Source: Promethearchaeota archaeon
GTDB lineage: Archaea > Asgardarchaeota > Lokiarchaeia > Sigynarchaeales > SOKP01
Direction of reading: 5' to 3'
NCBI GenBank assembly: GCA_016839845.1
Contig: JAEOTL010000467.1
Span: 3,158-67,157 of the forward strand
Length of the DNA: 64,000 nt
In this document: positions 1 to 10,900 of the stretch, piece after piece
Position numbering within the stretch: the stretch's first letter is position 1
How the letters are laid out: the number at the start of each line of letters is the position of its first letter
Translations under genes and position numbers: made by a program
Notes under the pieces: generated by a model
Database searches by the model: none
What the model saw: only the letters and a program-made list of their open reading frames with translations
Told to the model about the DNA's origin: nothing

Positions 1-449
1 AAATGGTCGCTTAGAAGTTGCTCTCTATGCTCTCGAGCTGCTAGTGCCCACGTATCGATTTCCCTCTTGCGTATTCTGGTTTCTTTATCCATTGGGAATG
101 ATTCCCAGTCAATTGTTTGGGTGTAAATAAGTCGCCACACCCCGTCTAATTCTTTCTTAAGTGTATAGCTGTAAGTAATGCTTCCTTTTGGTGTATATAT
201 CGATACGGGACTGCACGTCGCTTTATCTCCCTCAACGATTATTTCAGCCATACTCAAATCGATCTCGATGTCTGTTTTTGTTGCTCCCACTGTAAACACA
301 AGGTGTTCTTTTCTTAGGGAGCTTTTTACGAATCCCTTACTGTCTTTCCAATTTTCTGAATAGGAATCAAGTACAGCTTCTACATTCCCATTGATTCTAG
401 CTGCGGTATGAGCTTCCATTGCCGCTAATACTTCCCTCTCATTTGTCAA
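1..449 (-). CDS. NTF2/SnoaL-like protein, partial (C-terminus beyond window edge)
   Basis: An open frame of about 149 codons runs off the left edge. It starts at a TTG at 449, preceded by AAGGAG nine bases upstream; an ATG eleven codons in is the alternative start. The opening helix (REVLAAMEAHTAARINGN, then VEAVLDSYSENW) followed by strand-rich sequence (GDKATCSPVSIYTPKG, YSYTLKKELDGVWRLIYTQ) is the pattern of a small alpha+beta cone of the NTF2/SnoaL/DUF4440 type. Such domains bind or convert small ligands or mediate dimerisation, and the substrate cannot be read here. The sequence continues with a helix (DTWALAAREHREQ), so another domain may follow outside the window. Confidence 0.6.
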   Translation of the reverse strand, partial: MTNEREVLAAMEAHTAARINGNVEAVLDSYSENWKDSKGFVKSSLRKEHLVFTVGATKTDIEIDLSMAEIIVEGDKATCSPVSIYTPKGSITYSYTLKKELDGVWRLIYTQTIDWESFPMDKETRIRKREIDTWALAAREHREQLLSDH

Positions 450-873
450 TGTTCTTTTCTCCTTATCCTGATTTTTCCAACATATCTTGGTCTATTTTAC
501 ATAATATATGAGTTTGATGATCTTTAAGATATATATGGTGCCTATTATTGGCATATATGAGCACACATATGAATTATAATAATCTACCACAGTCCAATTT
601 ATAATGATTTACCGATAAAAACAAGAAACAGCCCATTAGGTTCTATCTAAGAGGAAAGAGGTAATATATTGATGGCTATGAAGTAGACGGATTTTATTAA
701 ATCTATCCTAAATTTTTAATAAGTACAATCATACTTTTGATAATCTGTTTCTAATGGGTATATTTTTATTTTTTGCTTTGTTATTTAAACAAAAGTTTAT
801 TTAAATAAATACTGATTATAACCAACATCAACATAAAATTCTTACTAAAAAGGATATAGGAGCTACAAGATAC
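450..873. other. Divergent intergenic region, no gene seen
   Basis: This 424-base AT-rich stretch lies between a minus-strand gene and a plus-strand operon. I find no convincing reading frame or RNA gene. It carries TATA-like runs: around 503-540 on the minus strand for the left gene, and a perfect 14-base palindrome TTTATTTAAATAAA at 796-809, which sits at promoter distance before the gene at 874. Promoter assignment is inference. Confidence 0.5.
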
Positions 874-2058
874 ATGATTCTCTCGTTTCCTAATATGGGG
901 CCTAGCGTAATAGCATTCAAAACTCTTTTTGAGCAGCTTGATATAAAAGTTGTACTCCCAGATCCTACGAATCGAGAAGCTATAAAAATTGGGGTTAAAT
1001 ATAGTCCTGAATTTGTTTGTTTCCCATTCAAGTCTACTCTTGGGGATTTTGTGAGCGCAATTAATAAAGGTGCCGATACATTGGTAATGGCTATAGATTG
1101 TGGCCCTTGTCGATTTGGGTTTTATCATGCCGTGCAAGAACGCCTTCTTCACGATATGGGATATAAAGATGTGAATATAATTCCACTCGACCAAGCTGAT
1201 TTGTTAACATTTAATTGGGTTAAGGCTCTCCAAGAAGTTAGTGGCAAAAAGGATCTTTTTGCTTATTCCAAATATGTAAAAGCGATTATATTTTTCTTAA
1301 AAAAAGCAAAATTATTAAATGATATTCAAACAGCTGAAGGATTGTTCCGAGCCTATGAACGTAATCAAGGGGATACTACTGATGTCTTGAATAATATATT
1401 AAATAAACTTGATCAAGCTAATACTCTTAAAGAACTTCGCAATTTCAAAAAAGTCATTAAAGAGGATTTCAATAAAATTGATGTAGATAAAACAAAAGTT
1501 CCTTTAAAGGTAACGTTGTCCGGTGAAATCCATATTAGCTTGGAACCATTTGTCAATGTTGATATTCGGCGTAAACTCGGAGAAATGGGGGTTGAGATAC
1601 ATCAATTCCTAAGTTTATATGATTGGGTTGTCCATAAATTTCATTTGAATTACCACCGAAAATGGTTAGAGCATCTAGCAAAACCATATATGCCTATGGA
1701 CATTGGAGGGGAGGCAATTTGGGTTATTGGAAGTTATATTCATGCTGCTCAATCTGGAATGCTAGGTTTCGTTCATTCGTATCCGTTCACCTGTATGCCA
1801 GAGGTAACTGCCAGAACTATTATTACGAATAAATTAAAAAAAAAATACGACCTTCCAATTATATATTTTTCATTTGATGAGCATTCAGGGCAAGAAGGAA
1901 TGCGAACAAGGCTGGAGGCTTTTGTTGATCTAATGGAATCAAGACGTAAGCACAAATTAAGTATCGAAAATATTTCACTTCAAGAACATAATAAGAATTT
2001 TTATAAATCAAATGGATCACACTTCTTTCAGGAGTGTATTCAACTATTACGGACTTAG
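874..2058 (+). CDS. 2-hydroxyacyl-CoA dehydratase/activase-related protein (COG3581/DUF2229-like)
   Basis: 394 residues. The N-terminus FPNMGP, the strand VVLPDPTNREAIKIG, and SPEFVCFPFKSTLGDF with downstream DCGPCRFGFY match the COG3581/DUF2229 proteins that accompany the HgdC-type activase of the 2-hydroxyacyl-CoA dehydratase/benzoyl-CoA reductase superfamily. Conserved cysteines (C in CFPFK, and CGPC) are probable Fe-S ligands. The start ATG has GGAG about 11 bases upstream. The activase gene follows 13 bases after the stop, so the two are probably co-transcribed and act together in ATP-driven low-potential electron transfer. The exact substrate is unknown, and no dehydratase alpha/beta pair is visible in this window. 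Confidence 0.8.
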   Translation: MILSFPNMGPSVIAFKTLFEQLDIKVVLPDPTNREAIKIGVKYSPEFVCFPFKSTLGDFVSAINKGADTLVMAIDCGPCRFGFYHAVQERLLHDMGYKDVNIIPLDQADLLTFNWVKALQEVSGKKDLFAYSKYVKAIIFFLKKAKLLNDIQTAEGLFRAYERNQGDTTDVLNNILNKLDQANTLKELRNFKKVIKEDFNKIDVDKTKVPLKVTLSGEIHISLEPFVNVDIRRKLGEMGVEIHQFLSLYDWVVHKFHLNYHRKWLEHLAKPYMPMDIGGEAIWVIGSYIHAAQSGMLGFVHSYPFTCMPEVTARTIITNKLKKKYDLPIIYFSFDEHSGQEGMRTRLEAFVDLMESRRKHKLSIENISLQEHNKNFYKSNGSHFFQECIQLLRT

Positions 2059-2071
2059 ATTAGTGAATTAA

Positions 2072-3094
2072 ATGGTAGAAGTATCAGATAAAACTGTAAA
2101 AGAAGATGGAAAACAAGACGCTTTTCTAGGAATTGATATAGGAAGTGTGACCTGTAAATTTGTGTTAATGGATATGGAGGGCAATGTACTAACTAGTGTC
2201 TTTTTGCGTAATAGAGGATCCCCTATCGAATCAGCTAAGGCAGGTATGGAAGATCTAAGATTGAAGGTTGAAGAAAGTGAAGAACTTCAAGAATATGAAA
2301 TTCGTAGCTGTGGGACAACCGGTTCGGCAAGATATTTAACCAAGGCCATTGTTGGAGGTGATCTTGCTAAAACCGAAATTATAGCACATGCCGTTGCCAC
2401 GCAATCCTTATATCCGGATGTAAGAACAATCCTGGAAATTGGAGGTCAAGATTCAAAGATTATAATACTTCGTGATGGGATAATTGTAGATTTTGCTATG
2501 AACTCTGTTTGTGCAGCAGGTACAGGCTCATTTCTGGATCACCAAGCCTCAAGATTAGGAATTCCAATTGAGGATTTTGGAGCATATGCTGTGAAATCAA
2601 AAAATCCAGTGAGTATTGCTGGAAGATGTACTGTATTTGCAGAGTCTGATATGATTCATAAGCAAAATGCGGGTTATACCAAAGAAGACATTATTGCTGG
2701 TTTGTGTGATTCACTAGTTCGAAATTATATGAATAATCTCTCTAAAGGGAAGGAATTAGCGCAGCCAGTAGTATTTCAAGGAGGGGTTTCCTATAATAAA
2801 GGAATTATCCAGGCCTTTGAGAGACATCTAGGTTTTGAAGTGATAGTCCCGAAATATAATGTTTTGATGGGAGCCCTAGGGATGGCAATTCTCGTAAGGG
2901 ATTACTACTTGGATCACCAGAAAGAAACTCTTTTTAGAGGACTTCATGTAGGAGATCTAGAATTTATAACATCTACATTTCCTTGTGGGGACTGCCCAAA
3001 TAACTGTGAGATTGTCCAAGTAAAAATGCCTCAAGATGAAAATAAGGTAATTGCTCGTTGGGGTAGCAGATGTGGAAAATGGGAGGTATTCTAG
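2072..3094 (+). CDS. Acyl-CoA dehydratase activase, BadF/BadG/HgdC-type ATPase
   Basis: 340 residues, normal length for COG1924. It is an actin/Hsp70-fold ATPase: phosphate-1 loop GIDIGSVTCKFVLMD near residue 20, GTTGSARYLTKAIVGGD, EIGGQDSKII, then VCAAGTGSFLDHQASRLGI and GRCTVFAESDMIHK. In this family the cysteines of the last two motifs hold a 4Fe-4S cluster shared across the dimer. It ends with a second Cys-rich patch, PCGDCPNNCEI and RWGSRCGKWEV. The activase hydrolyses ATP to inject one electron into a partner dehydratase or reductase. It lies in a tight operon with the COG3581-like gene before it and a small gene five bases after it. Confidence 0.88.
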   Translation: MVEVSDKTVKEDGKQDAFLGIDIGSVTCKFVLMDMEGNVLTSVFLRNRGSPIESAKAGMEDLRLKVEESEELQEYEIRSCGTTGSARYLTKAIVGGDLAKTEIIAHAVATQSLYPDVRTILEIGGQDSKIIILRDGIIVDFAMNSVCAAGTGSFLDHQASRLGIPIEDFGAYAVKSKNPVSIAGRCTVFAESDMIHKQNAGYTKEDIIAGLCDSLVRNYMNNLSKGKELAQPVVFQGGVSYNKGIIQAFERHLGFEVIVPKYNVLMGALGMAILVRDYYLDHQKETLFRGLHVGDLEFITSTFPCGDCPNNCEIVQVKMPQDENKVIARWGSRCGKWEVF

Positions 3095-3098
3095 AGAG

Positions 3099-3293
3099 AT
3101 GGCAGAATTTTTAAGACAACTAAAAGATTTGGGAGAAGAATTCATTGAAACTCTAAGACACAAGACAAAACTTAGTACAATCTTTGATCTATATACAGAA
3201 AAGGTTATTCCCACTTTTGTCTCAGAAAAGGAATTAAAAGAATATTATGAAAAACGAATGGAAGAAGTAAACGATTTTATCGATAAATTATAA
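3099..3293 (+). CDS. Small charged helical protein in activase operon
   Basis: 64 residues starting MAEFLRQLKDLGEEF, almost entirely predicted helix and rich in Glu/Lys. The ATG at 3099 follows the activase stop by four bases and has GGGAGG about 11 bases upstream, inside the activase 3' end. I do not recognise a family. Its position between the activase and the acyltransferase suggests a small partner or subunit of the Fe-S enzyme system, but this is only context. An in-frame upstream ATG at 3051 would overlap the activase end and is less likely. Confidence 0.6.
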   Translation: MAEFLRQLKDLGEEFIETLRHKTKLSTIFDLYTEKVIPTFVSEKELKEYYEKRMEEVNDFIDKL

Positions 3294-3317
3294 TAATATG
3301 TAAGGTGTAAATAAAAT

Positions 3318-4004
3318 ATGACTGAAGAACAAGTTGTCTCAGAAGAATCAGACAAATTAAATCCTAAAGTGATTGCCCTTGATGTTCTTTACGGGGCTGT
3401 CAAAGGACTAAGCGGATTATTTTTTAAGACTTTAATGAATTTAAGAATAGAAGGCCAAGAAAATATACCAATAAGAGGAAAAGCAATTATCACCACGGTT
3501 GCGGGGGATATTATCCGCGATATGTTAATTATTGCCCAAGTATCAGGCCGAAAAATTCATTTTATGATTGACCCCAAAATGATGAAACATCAGATTTTAG
3601 GACCAGTGTTAAAAAGTCTTGGCATGATACGTGGTACTGAAAGTAAAGACGACACTGAACCTATTGAGAAGATATTTGATATTTTGAATAATAAGGGAGA
3701 TTTAGTAGGTATGACCCCTGAGGGAAAACGCGATAGGGAGGTACAAATAAAATCTATGGCAGCAATAATTAAATTTGCGATAGCTACAGATTCTCCAATT
3801 ATTCCTTTAGCTATCATCCAAGACAAAGCAAAAATATTGAATATGTTTACTGGAGATGCCATTAGAATAAGGATTGGAACACCTTTGAGAGTGGAGAAGA
3901 GATTAAATCGTGAGAAAAATCGAGCCGAAAGGTATGAACTGGCTGAAGACATAATCAATATCGTCGAAAAACTTGCTGAAGTTCCTGAAAATGAACTAGA
4001 TTAG
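3318..4004 (+). CDS. PlsC-like lysophospholipid acyltransferase family protein, variant catalytic motif
   Basis: 228 residues. The order of blocks matches the PlsC/LPLAT family: RIEGQENIPIRGKAIITT (residues ~48-65), the position of the HX4D motif (here AGDIIRD, Asp kept but the usual His absent), KSLGMIRG, GDLVGMTPEGKRD (normally FPEGTRS), then SPIIPLAII. The family transfers acyl groups to glycerol lipids at the membrane. Loss of the catalytic His suggests a changed or lost activity, or a non-canonical residue. It is the last gene of the run that begins at 874, with the following gene convergent. Confidence 0.7.
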   Translation: MTEEQVVSEESDKLNPKVIALDVLYGAVKGLSGLFFKTLMNLRIEGQENIPIRGKAIITTVAGDIIRDMLIIAQVSGRKIHFMIDPKMMKHQILGPVLKSLGMIRGTESKDDTEPIEKIFDILNNKGDLVGMTPEGKRDREVQIKSMAAIIKFAIATDSPIIPLAIIQDKAKILNMFTGDAIRIRIGTPLRVEKRLNREKNRAERYELAEDIINIVEKLAEVPENELD

Positions 4005-4012
4005 CTTTACTT

Positions 4013-4654
4013 TTAAGAGATCAGATTTGTTCTGTTGACTTCACTTTTATTCCAGTGAATGAAAATCTGGAATTTGAAGTCCTTCCCTTTATAATTTCCG
4101 TCGCTTATTGCAGAGAATTCAAACCCGTTATTTTCATGCCAATAAACAGAAGCTTTATTAAAAATTGGCTTTTCTACGATAAATGCAACTACAGGAGTGT
4201 TCAATTTCAATAAAGCTTCTTGAAATATGGCAGTAGCAATTCCTTTACGTTTATATTCAGGAAAAATACTCACCTGGTCTAAATATGCAAATCTTGTTTC
4301 TTCATTAAGGAGTAAATCATTTGATTTTTGATTTTCGAATGTGAGATTTCCAATAACATCACGCACTTTTACAATGTTATATTTCTTATTATGGATACTC
4401 ACAAAACCAATAATTTTCTCAGACTGAACTTTTGCTACGTAAATATCAACATCTGGATCTCTAATAAGTTCTTGATAATAATCCAGTTCTACTTCTTTCC
4501 GTAAAAATCCTTTTTCTTCTAATTTTTTTATTTGTTCTTGTGAGAGCTCATCAACATCTCTTATTTCGATTAAATTTTGTTTTAGAGCATTGAGGATTCC
4601 ATCGGCATCTTCGATACTAGCTGTTTCAACGTAGATCTTGGGTTTATGAGTCAT
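4013..4654 (-). CDS. GNAT-family N-acetyltransferase
   Basis: 213 residues. The acetyl-CoA-binding motif A is visible as YLDQVSIFPEYKRKGIATAI (Q/R-x-x-G-x-A version RKGIAT), followed by VVAFIVEKPIFNKASVYWHE and NNGFEF, the usual motif B that ends in the aromatic/Gly-Phe segment. The N-terminal 50 residues (SIEDADGILNALKQN, then DVDELSQEQIKKLEEKGF) form the substrate-facing helices. It transfers acetyl from acetyl-CoA to an amine, with the substrate unknown. It is convergent with the acyltransferase gene, nine bases away. Confidence 0.82.
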   Translation of the reverse strand: MTHKPKIYVETASIEDADGILNALKQNLIEIRDVDELSQEQIKKLEEKGFLRKEVELDYYQELIRDPDVDIYVAKVQSEKIIGFVSIHNKKYNIVKVRDVIGNLTFENQKSNDLLLNEETRFAYLDQVSIFPEYKRKGIATAIFQEALLKLNTPVVAFIVEKPIFNKASVYWHENNGFEFSAISDGNYKGKDFKFQIFIHWNKSEVNRTNLIS

Positions 4655-4707
4655 ACTGAAGCTTTCCCCCTATATGTTTCAAAATTCTAAAAATTATATT
4701 AATAGTC

Positions 4708-4719
4708 TTTATAAAAAGG
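4708..4719 (-). promoter_or_regulatory. Putative TATA box for the GNAT gene
   Basis: TTTATAAAAAGG read on the plus strand (CCTTTTTATAAA on the gene strand) lies about 55 bases before the GNAT start codon, a spacing that would leave a roughly 30-base leader containing a GGGGGAAAG ribosome-binding site. It lies in the 268-base gap shared with the giant surface-protein gene, which otherwise holds no gene that I can see. Confidence 0.35.
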
Positions 4720-4922
4720 AATAGTTTTAAATATTTTTTGTAAATTTTCACTTATTTTCTGGTCTTTTCCGACGAATCTCATTAAATTAAAGAGTTAAAT
4801 TTTTTAGAAGAGTGTATTTACTCCCTTTTTTCCTATGACAAAAAGGAGGTTCTAATAAGATTTTTAAATCTTCAAGCTTAAAAACTACTTGTTCAATGAT
4901 CTTATGTTGAATCTATACACAA

Positions 4923-7900
4923 ATGGAAAGATATACCAGAAGATCTATGTATCACCTTAAAAAACGGGATTTAAGTCGATATTTTATTATTATTTTTTTT
5001 CTAGCAATTTGTCTTTTAGTTGGCAAGTTATCATATTCAAATTTAAGTATTCAAAATGACTCCAATAAGAGTAACAATAATAATCCGTTTAATGAATTAA
5101 AGACAGCCGATTCCTGGATCAATGAGCCAAGAATAATTATCGATGGAAATTGGTCTGAAACTAAACAAACTTACGATTGGTGCGATGGTGAAGGAACCTG
5201 GGAAGAACCATACATCATAGAGAACGTCACCATTAACGCAAATAACAGTGAATTTTGTATTTTAATAAATAACTCTTTAACTGAGCCCTTTATTATTCGA
5301 AACTGCAAGTTTCTTAATTCAAGCATAGATTATGGGGCAATCGAACTAATCAATACCAATAATGGAACTATTTTGCTAAATAATATCTCATTGAACAATG
5401 GGATTGGGATTAGGTTGTCTAATTCTGAAAATAATTCAATTACAAACAATTACATTCAAAATAATACAAATGCTATAATTCTTGGTGAGTTCTGCTCTAA
5501 CAATACAGTTTTTACAAACAAAATAACTGATAATACAGTTGGGATAAACCTAACTTCATCAAGTTGTAATGGGACATTAGTTTATAACAATACTTTTAGC
5601 AATAATGGATTAAGTGCAAACGATGATGGAAACAACAATAAATGGGATAATGGAACACTCGGTAATTATTGGGATGATTATACAGGGGCAGATCTAAATG
5701 ATGATGGTATTGGAGATTCTCCGTATGGTGTATCAGGAACTGCTGGAAGTCAAGATAATTACCCTATTTGGGATGATGGTGAAAATGTTAGCCCTGAATT
5801 AACTATCCATCTTCCTTATAATAATACATATTGGTCGAGTGCACCATTAATTAATGTAAGTGCAGTAGATGATAATTTGGAATATATTTGGTATAATGTT
5901 ACTGGGACTCCTACCATAGAATTTCTTGAACATAATGTAGCTGAAGTATTAAATGATATACTATGGGATAGTTTATCCGAAGGAGAGTTCCAAGTTTCTT
6001 TTTTCGCAAATGATACAAATGGGAATGTTAACAATTCAATTATATTAACTTTATACAAAGACACAAATTCTCCTACGTTATTAATAAATTCACCCTCTGA
6101 TGGTACGTACTGGAATTCCCGTCCTAATATTCAAGCCACCGCAACAGATACTTATTTTGACTCTGTATGGTATGAAGTAGGGAGTTTTAAAGTAAAACTT
6201 ACAAATGGTGTTCCAGAATTGCTAAATTTGACAATATGGAACGGTCTACCAGATGAAGGATCTTTTACCGTCTACTTTTTTGCCAATGATTCTGCAGGGA
6301 ATATCAATAATCTACATTCTCGAACGCTCTATAAAGATATCGTAGTACCTTCTTTGACAGTAAATCTACCATCAGATGGGACCTATTGGAATACTCGTCC
6401 TAGTATTCAAGCTACAGTCACCGATACTTATTTCGATTCAGTATGGTATGAGGTAGCGAGCACGAAAATTATTCTTACGAATGGAATAGCAGACCTGTTA
6501 AATTTAACCATATGGAATAGTTTAGCCGATGAAGGGTCTTTTACCATTAACTTCTTTGCCAATGACTCTGCAGGGAATGTAAACAATCTTTATTCTCGTA
6601 CACTGTATAAAGATACCATTATACCTTCATTAGTGGTAAATTTACCCTCAGATGATACTTACTGGAACTCCCGTCCTAATATTCAAGCTACAGCAACAGA
6701 TACTTATTTCGATTCTGTATGGTATGAGGTAGGGAGTTCGAAAGTAATACTTACCAATGGAATAGCGGAATTATTAAATTTGACAATATGGAACAGTCTA
6801 CTGGATGAAGGATCTTTCACAATCTACTTTTTTGCCAATGATTCTGCAGGGAATGTGAATAATCTCTATTCTCTAACATTATACAAGGATATTGACACGC
6901 CCTCTTTAGTTATAAATCAACCTTCCGACGCCACCTATTGGAATTCTCGCCCTAACATTCAGGTTACCGCAACAGATACATATTTTGATTCAGTGTGGTA
7001 TGAAGTTAGTGGTACAAAGATTGTATTAACGAATGGAATAGCAGAACTGTTAAATTTAAGCATTTGGGATAGTTTAGGTGACGAAGAATCTTTCACCATC
7101 AACTTCTTTGCTAATGATTCGGCAGGCAATATTAACAACCTATATTCTCGAACACTTTACAAAGATATTGTAAATCCTTCTTTAGTAATAAATTTGCCTT
7201 CTGATGGCACATATTGGAATACTCGTCCTAATATTCAAGCTACCGCCTCGGACACATATTTTGATTCAGTATGGTATGAAGTTGGTGGTAGGACAATTAT
7301 ACTTACGAATGGAGTAGCAGAGTTGTTGAATCTAACGATATGGAGTAGCTTAGCTGATGAAGGGTCTTTTACTATCAACTTCTTTGCCAATGATTCGGCA
7401 GGTAATATTAATAACTTATATTCTCGAACACTTTACAAAGATATTGTGAACCCTTCTTTAGTAGTAAATCTACCCTCTGATGGTACATACTGGAACTCCC
7501 GCCCAAATATTCAAGCTACCGCAACAGATACCTATTTCGATTCTGTCTGGTATGAAGTTAGTGGGACGAAAATTATACTTACGAATGGAGTAGCAGAGTT
7601 GTTGAATCTAACAATATGGAGTAGCTTAGCTGATGAAGGGTCTTTTACTATCAACTTCTTTGCCAATGATTCTGCAGGCAATATTAACAATCTCTATTCT
7701 CGTACACTCTATAAGGATATTGTAAACCCTTCTTTGGTAATAAATCTACCTTCTGACGGCACTTACTGGAATTCAATTCCAAGTATTCAAGCTACTGCTA
7801 CAGATCCTTATTTTGATTCTATATGGTATGTGGTTGGAAGTACTACAATTCTACTTGAAAACGGTGTTTCTGAGCAGTTTGACACAACCATATGGAATAG

Positions 7901-10900
7901 TCTATCTGATGAGATTTCATTTATCGTTTATTTCTATGCTAATGATTCTGCTGGAAATATTAATAATGTGCACAATCTCACTCTTTTTAAGGATGTGGTG
8001 GTTCCCTCCTTAGTAATTAATTTACCAGTTAATAATACTTATTGGAACTCTCGACCTGATATCCAAGCCACCGCTACAGATACTTATTTCGATTCTATAT
8101 GGTATTTGGTTGGAAGTACAGAAATAATGCTCATGAATGGTGTATCAGAAGGGTTGAATTTAGGAATTTGGGATAGTCTCCCTACTGAAGGACTTTTTAA
8201 TATATATTTCTACGCTAATGATTCTGCAGGCAACATATTTGAATCTCTTCCCTTATCCTTATACAGAGATATACTAGCTCCAAGAGTGAGTATTTTTTTA
8301 CCCGTAAACAACACTTATTGGGATACAATCCCATCAATAAAAGTTAGTGCCAATGATCCAAATTTCAATATGCTCTTTTACGTAGTAGGAGGGACTCAAG
8401 TACAACTAACAAATAATATTGAACAACTATTAGAAGCTGCTATCTGGAATAGTTTGCCTCAAGGTAAATTTATAATTGAGATTTATGCAAATGACACCTT
8501 AGGAAATTTGAATAATTCTTTTAGAATAACTTTATTTAAAGATACGATAGCCCCCAGAATTACAATAAATTCCCCAATGAATAATACTTACTGGAATGCT
8601 CCACCATCAATCAATCTTACTGTGTACGATCCTAACTTTACTATTTTATATTACATGGTTGGTCCTACACAAATATGGTTGACAAATAATACCGCACAAT
8701 TGTTAGATTTAACTATATGGAACAGTTTGCCTCAGGGATTATTCCAAGTTAGAATTTATGCTTGGGATAGTTTCGGTCATCTTAATGACTCCTTAATATT
8801 AGAATTGTATAAGGATACCTTAGCTCCAGAGGTGGTGATTCAAGCTCCTGTAAATAATACCTATTGGAATACTCCACCACCGCTTAATATTACTATTAAC
8901 GATCCAAATTTCGATAGCCTTTATTACGTAGTAGGGACAACTCATATTGGATTAACAAACAATATCGAACAACTATTAGATTTAACTATATGGAACGGTC
9001 TCCCACAAGGAGAATTTCAAATTGAAATTTATGCAAATGATAGTTTTGGCCATCTTAATAATAGTTATGTTATTACTTTGTACAAAGACACTGTAATACC
9101 TAATCTAACAGTAAATTTACCTCTTAATGGTACATATTGGAAAATTCTGCCTACTATTAATGTGACAGTATTAGATACCAATTTCGATTCTGTATGGTAC
9201 AAAGTTGGAAGTACTACAATTAAACTTGAGAATGGAATCTCAGAAGCATTCGATTTAGTTATATGGAATAGTCTACTTGAAGAAGATGAATTTTCAATAT
9301 ATTTTTATGCCAATGATAGTGCTGGAAATATGAATAGTGTAGTTATGTACACTTTATATAAGGATATCAGAAATCCTATTATAACTATCAACTACCCCGA
9401 TCCTAATGATTTATTTGGCCCGAAATCCCCAGGTTTTGATATTTCAATTAGCGAAGGGAACCTAAACTCAACATGGTATACTATTGTTGGGAGTTCAACT
9501 AATTTTACCTTTTCAGGGTTAACTGGAACTATAAATCAAGCACTTTGGGATGAATTTGGGAATGGTACATTGACTTTAAGATTCTATGCTAATGACACAT
9601 TAAATAATCTTGGTTTTGCTGAAGTAACCGTAAGGAAAAACATATATGCTCCGATTATCAATATAGTTGATCCCCAAAGTAATGATTTATATGGGATTGT
9701 TGCGCCAGATTTTATGATTTATAAAGATGGTGTCGAGATTAATACTACGTGGTATACGATAGACAATGGTCTGACGAATTATACTTTTTCGGGACTAACA
9801 GGTACGATAAATCAAACCGCGTGGGACCTTTACGGATTTGGGGATATTGTACTTAAGTTTTATTTAAATGATTCTTTAGGTGTAATTGGATCTGATTCAG
9901 TTACAATCAAAAAAGACCCTGATGTTCCAGAAGTAAATGTTACTTATATAAATCCGCTAATAGATGGCTCCTACTGTAACTCAGCCCCTATATTTAAAGT
10001 CTCTGTGTATGATCCCAATCTACAGACGATTTGGTATCAAGTTGGTGCGTCTAAAGTTTTAATTGCTAATAATACCGAAATTACTCTTGATAGTTTAATC
10101 TGGGATGCCCTCCCTCAGGGGGAATTTATAATTCAAATCTTTGCAAATGATACCCTTGGTTATTTAAATGATACTTTTAGTTTGACATTTTACAAAGATA
10201 CGCTTGCTCCTAGATTAGTTTTAAATAATCCTTCTAATAACACTTATTATAATACTCCACCTCTAATTAACATCACGGTATATGACCCAAATTTTAACTC
10301 CCTTACATATACTGTTTTAGGTGGTTATCTACCCGCGAATATTTGGTTGGTAAACAATACTATGGAGCTACTCAATCAGGATATTTGGGATGATCTTCCT
10401 CAGGGAGGATTTGTAATTGTATTTACTGCCTATGATACTTTTGGGCATCTTAACGATACTTATATTCTTACTCTTTATAAAGATACTCTGGCACCTTTAC
10501 TAGTAATGACACTCCCGGAGGATAATTCTTTCCATAATACACCTCCTACATTAAGAGTGTCTTCAACTGATCCGAACCTTTATAAGATATGGTATAAAGT
10601 AGGAACAACGACTATCGAATTACTTAACGATTCCGATCAAGTTTTTGATTTGACCTTATGGAATAGTCTTGTTGAAGGAGCTTTTGTTGTAGAAATTTAT
10701 GCAAATGATAGTTTCGGTCATACTAGTATCCCAATAAACATTACTCTTATTAAAGACCTAACCCCACCCCTTATAACAATTAATTCTCCTATTAATAATA
10801 CCCACTATTCATCTCCTCCCGATATTGATATAACGGCGTTTGATGTAAATCTTGATACTGTGTGGTATACGGTTATGGGTACAAAAATAATCCTTACTTT

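Noticed and set aside
781..1194. A 137-codon minus-strand frame opposite the COG3581-like gene
   Set aside because: It lies antisense to a clearly conserved family gene and its product is low-complexity with no family features.
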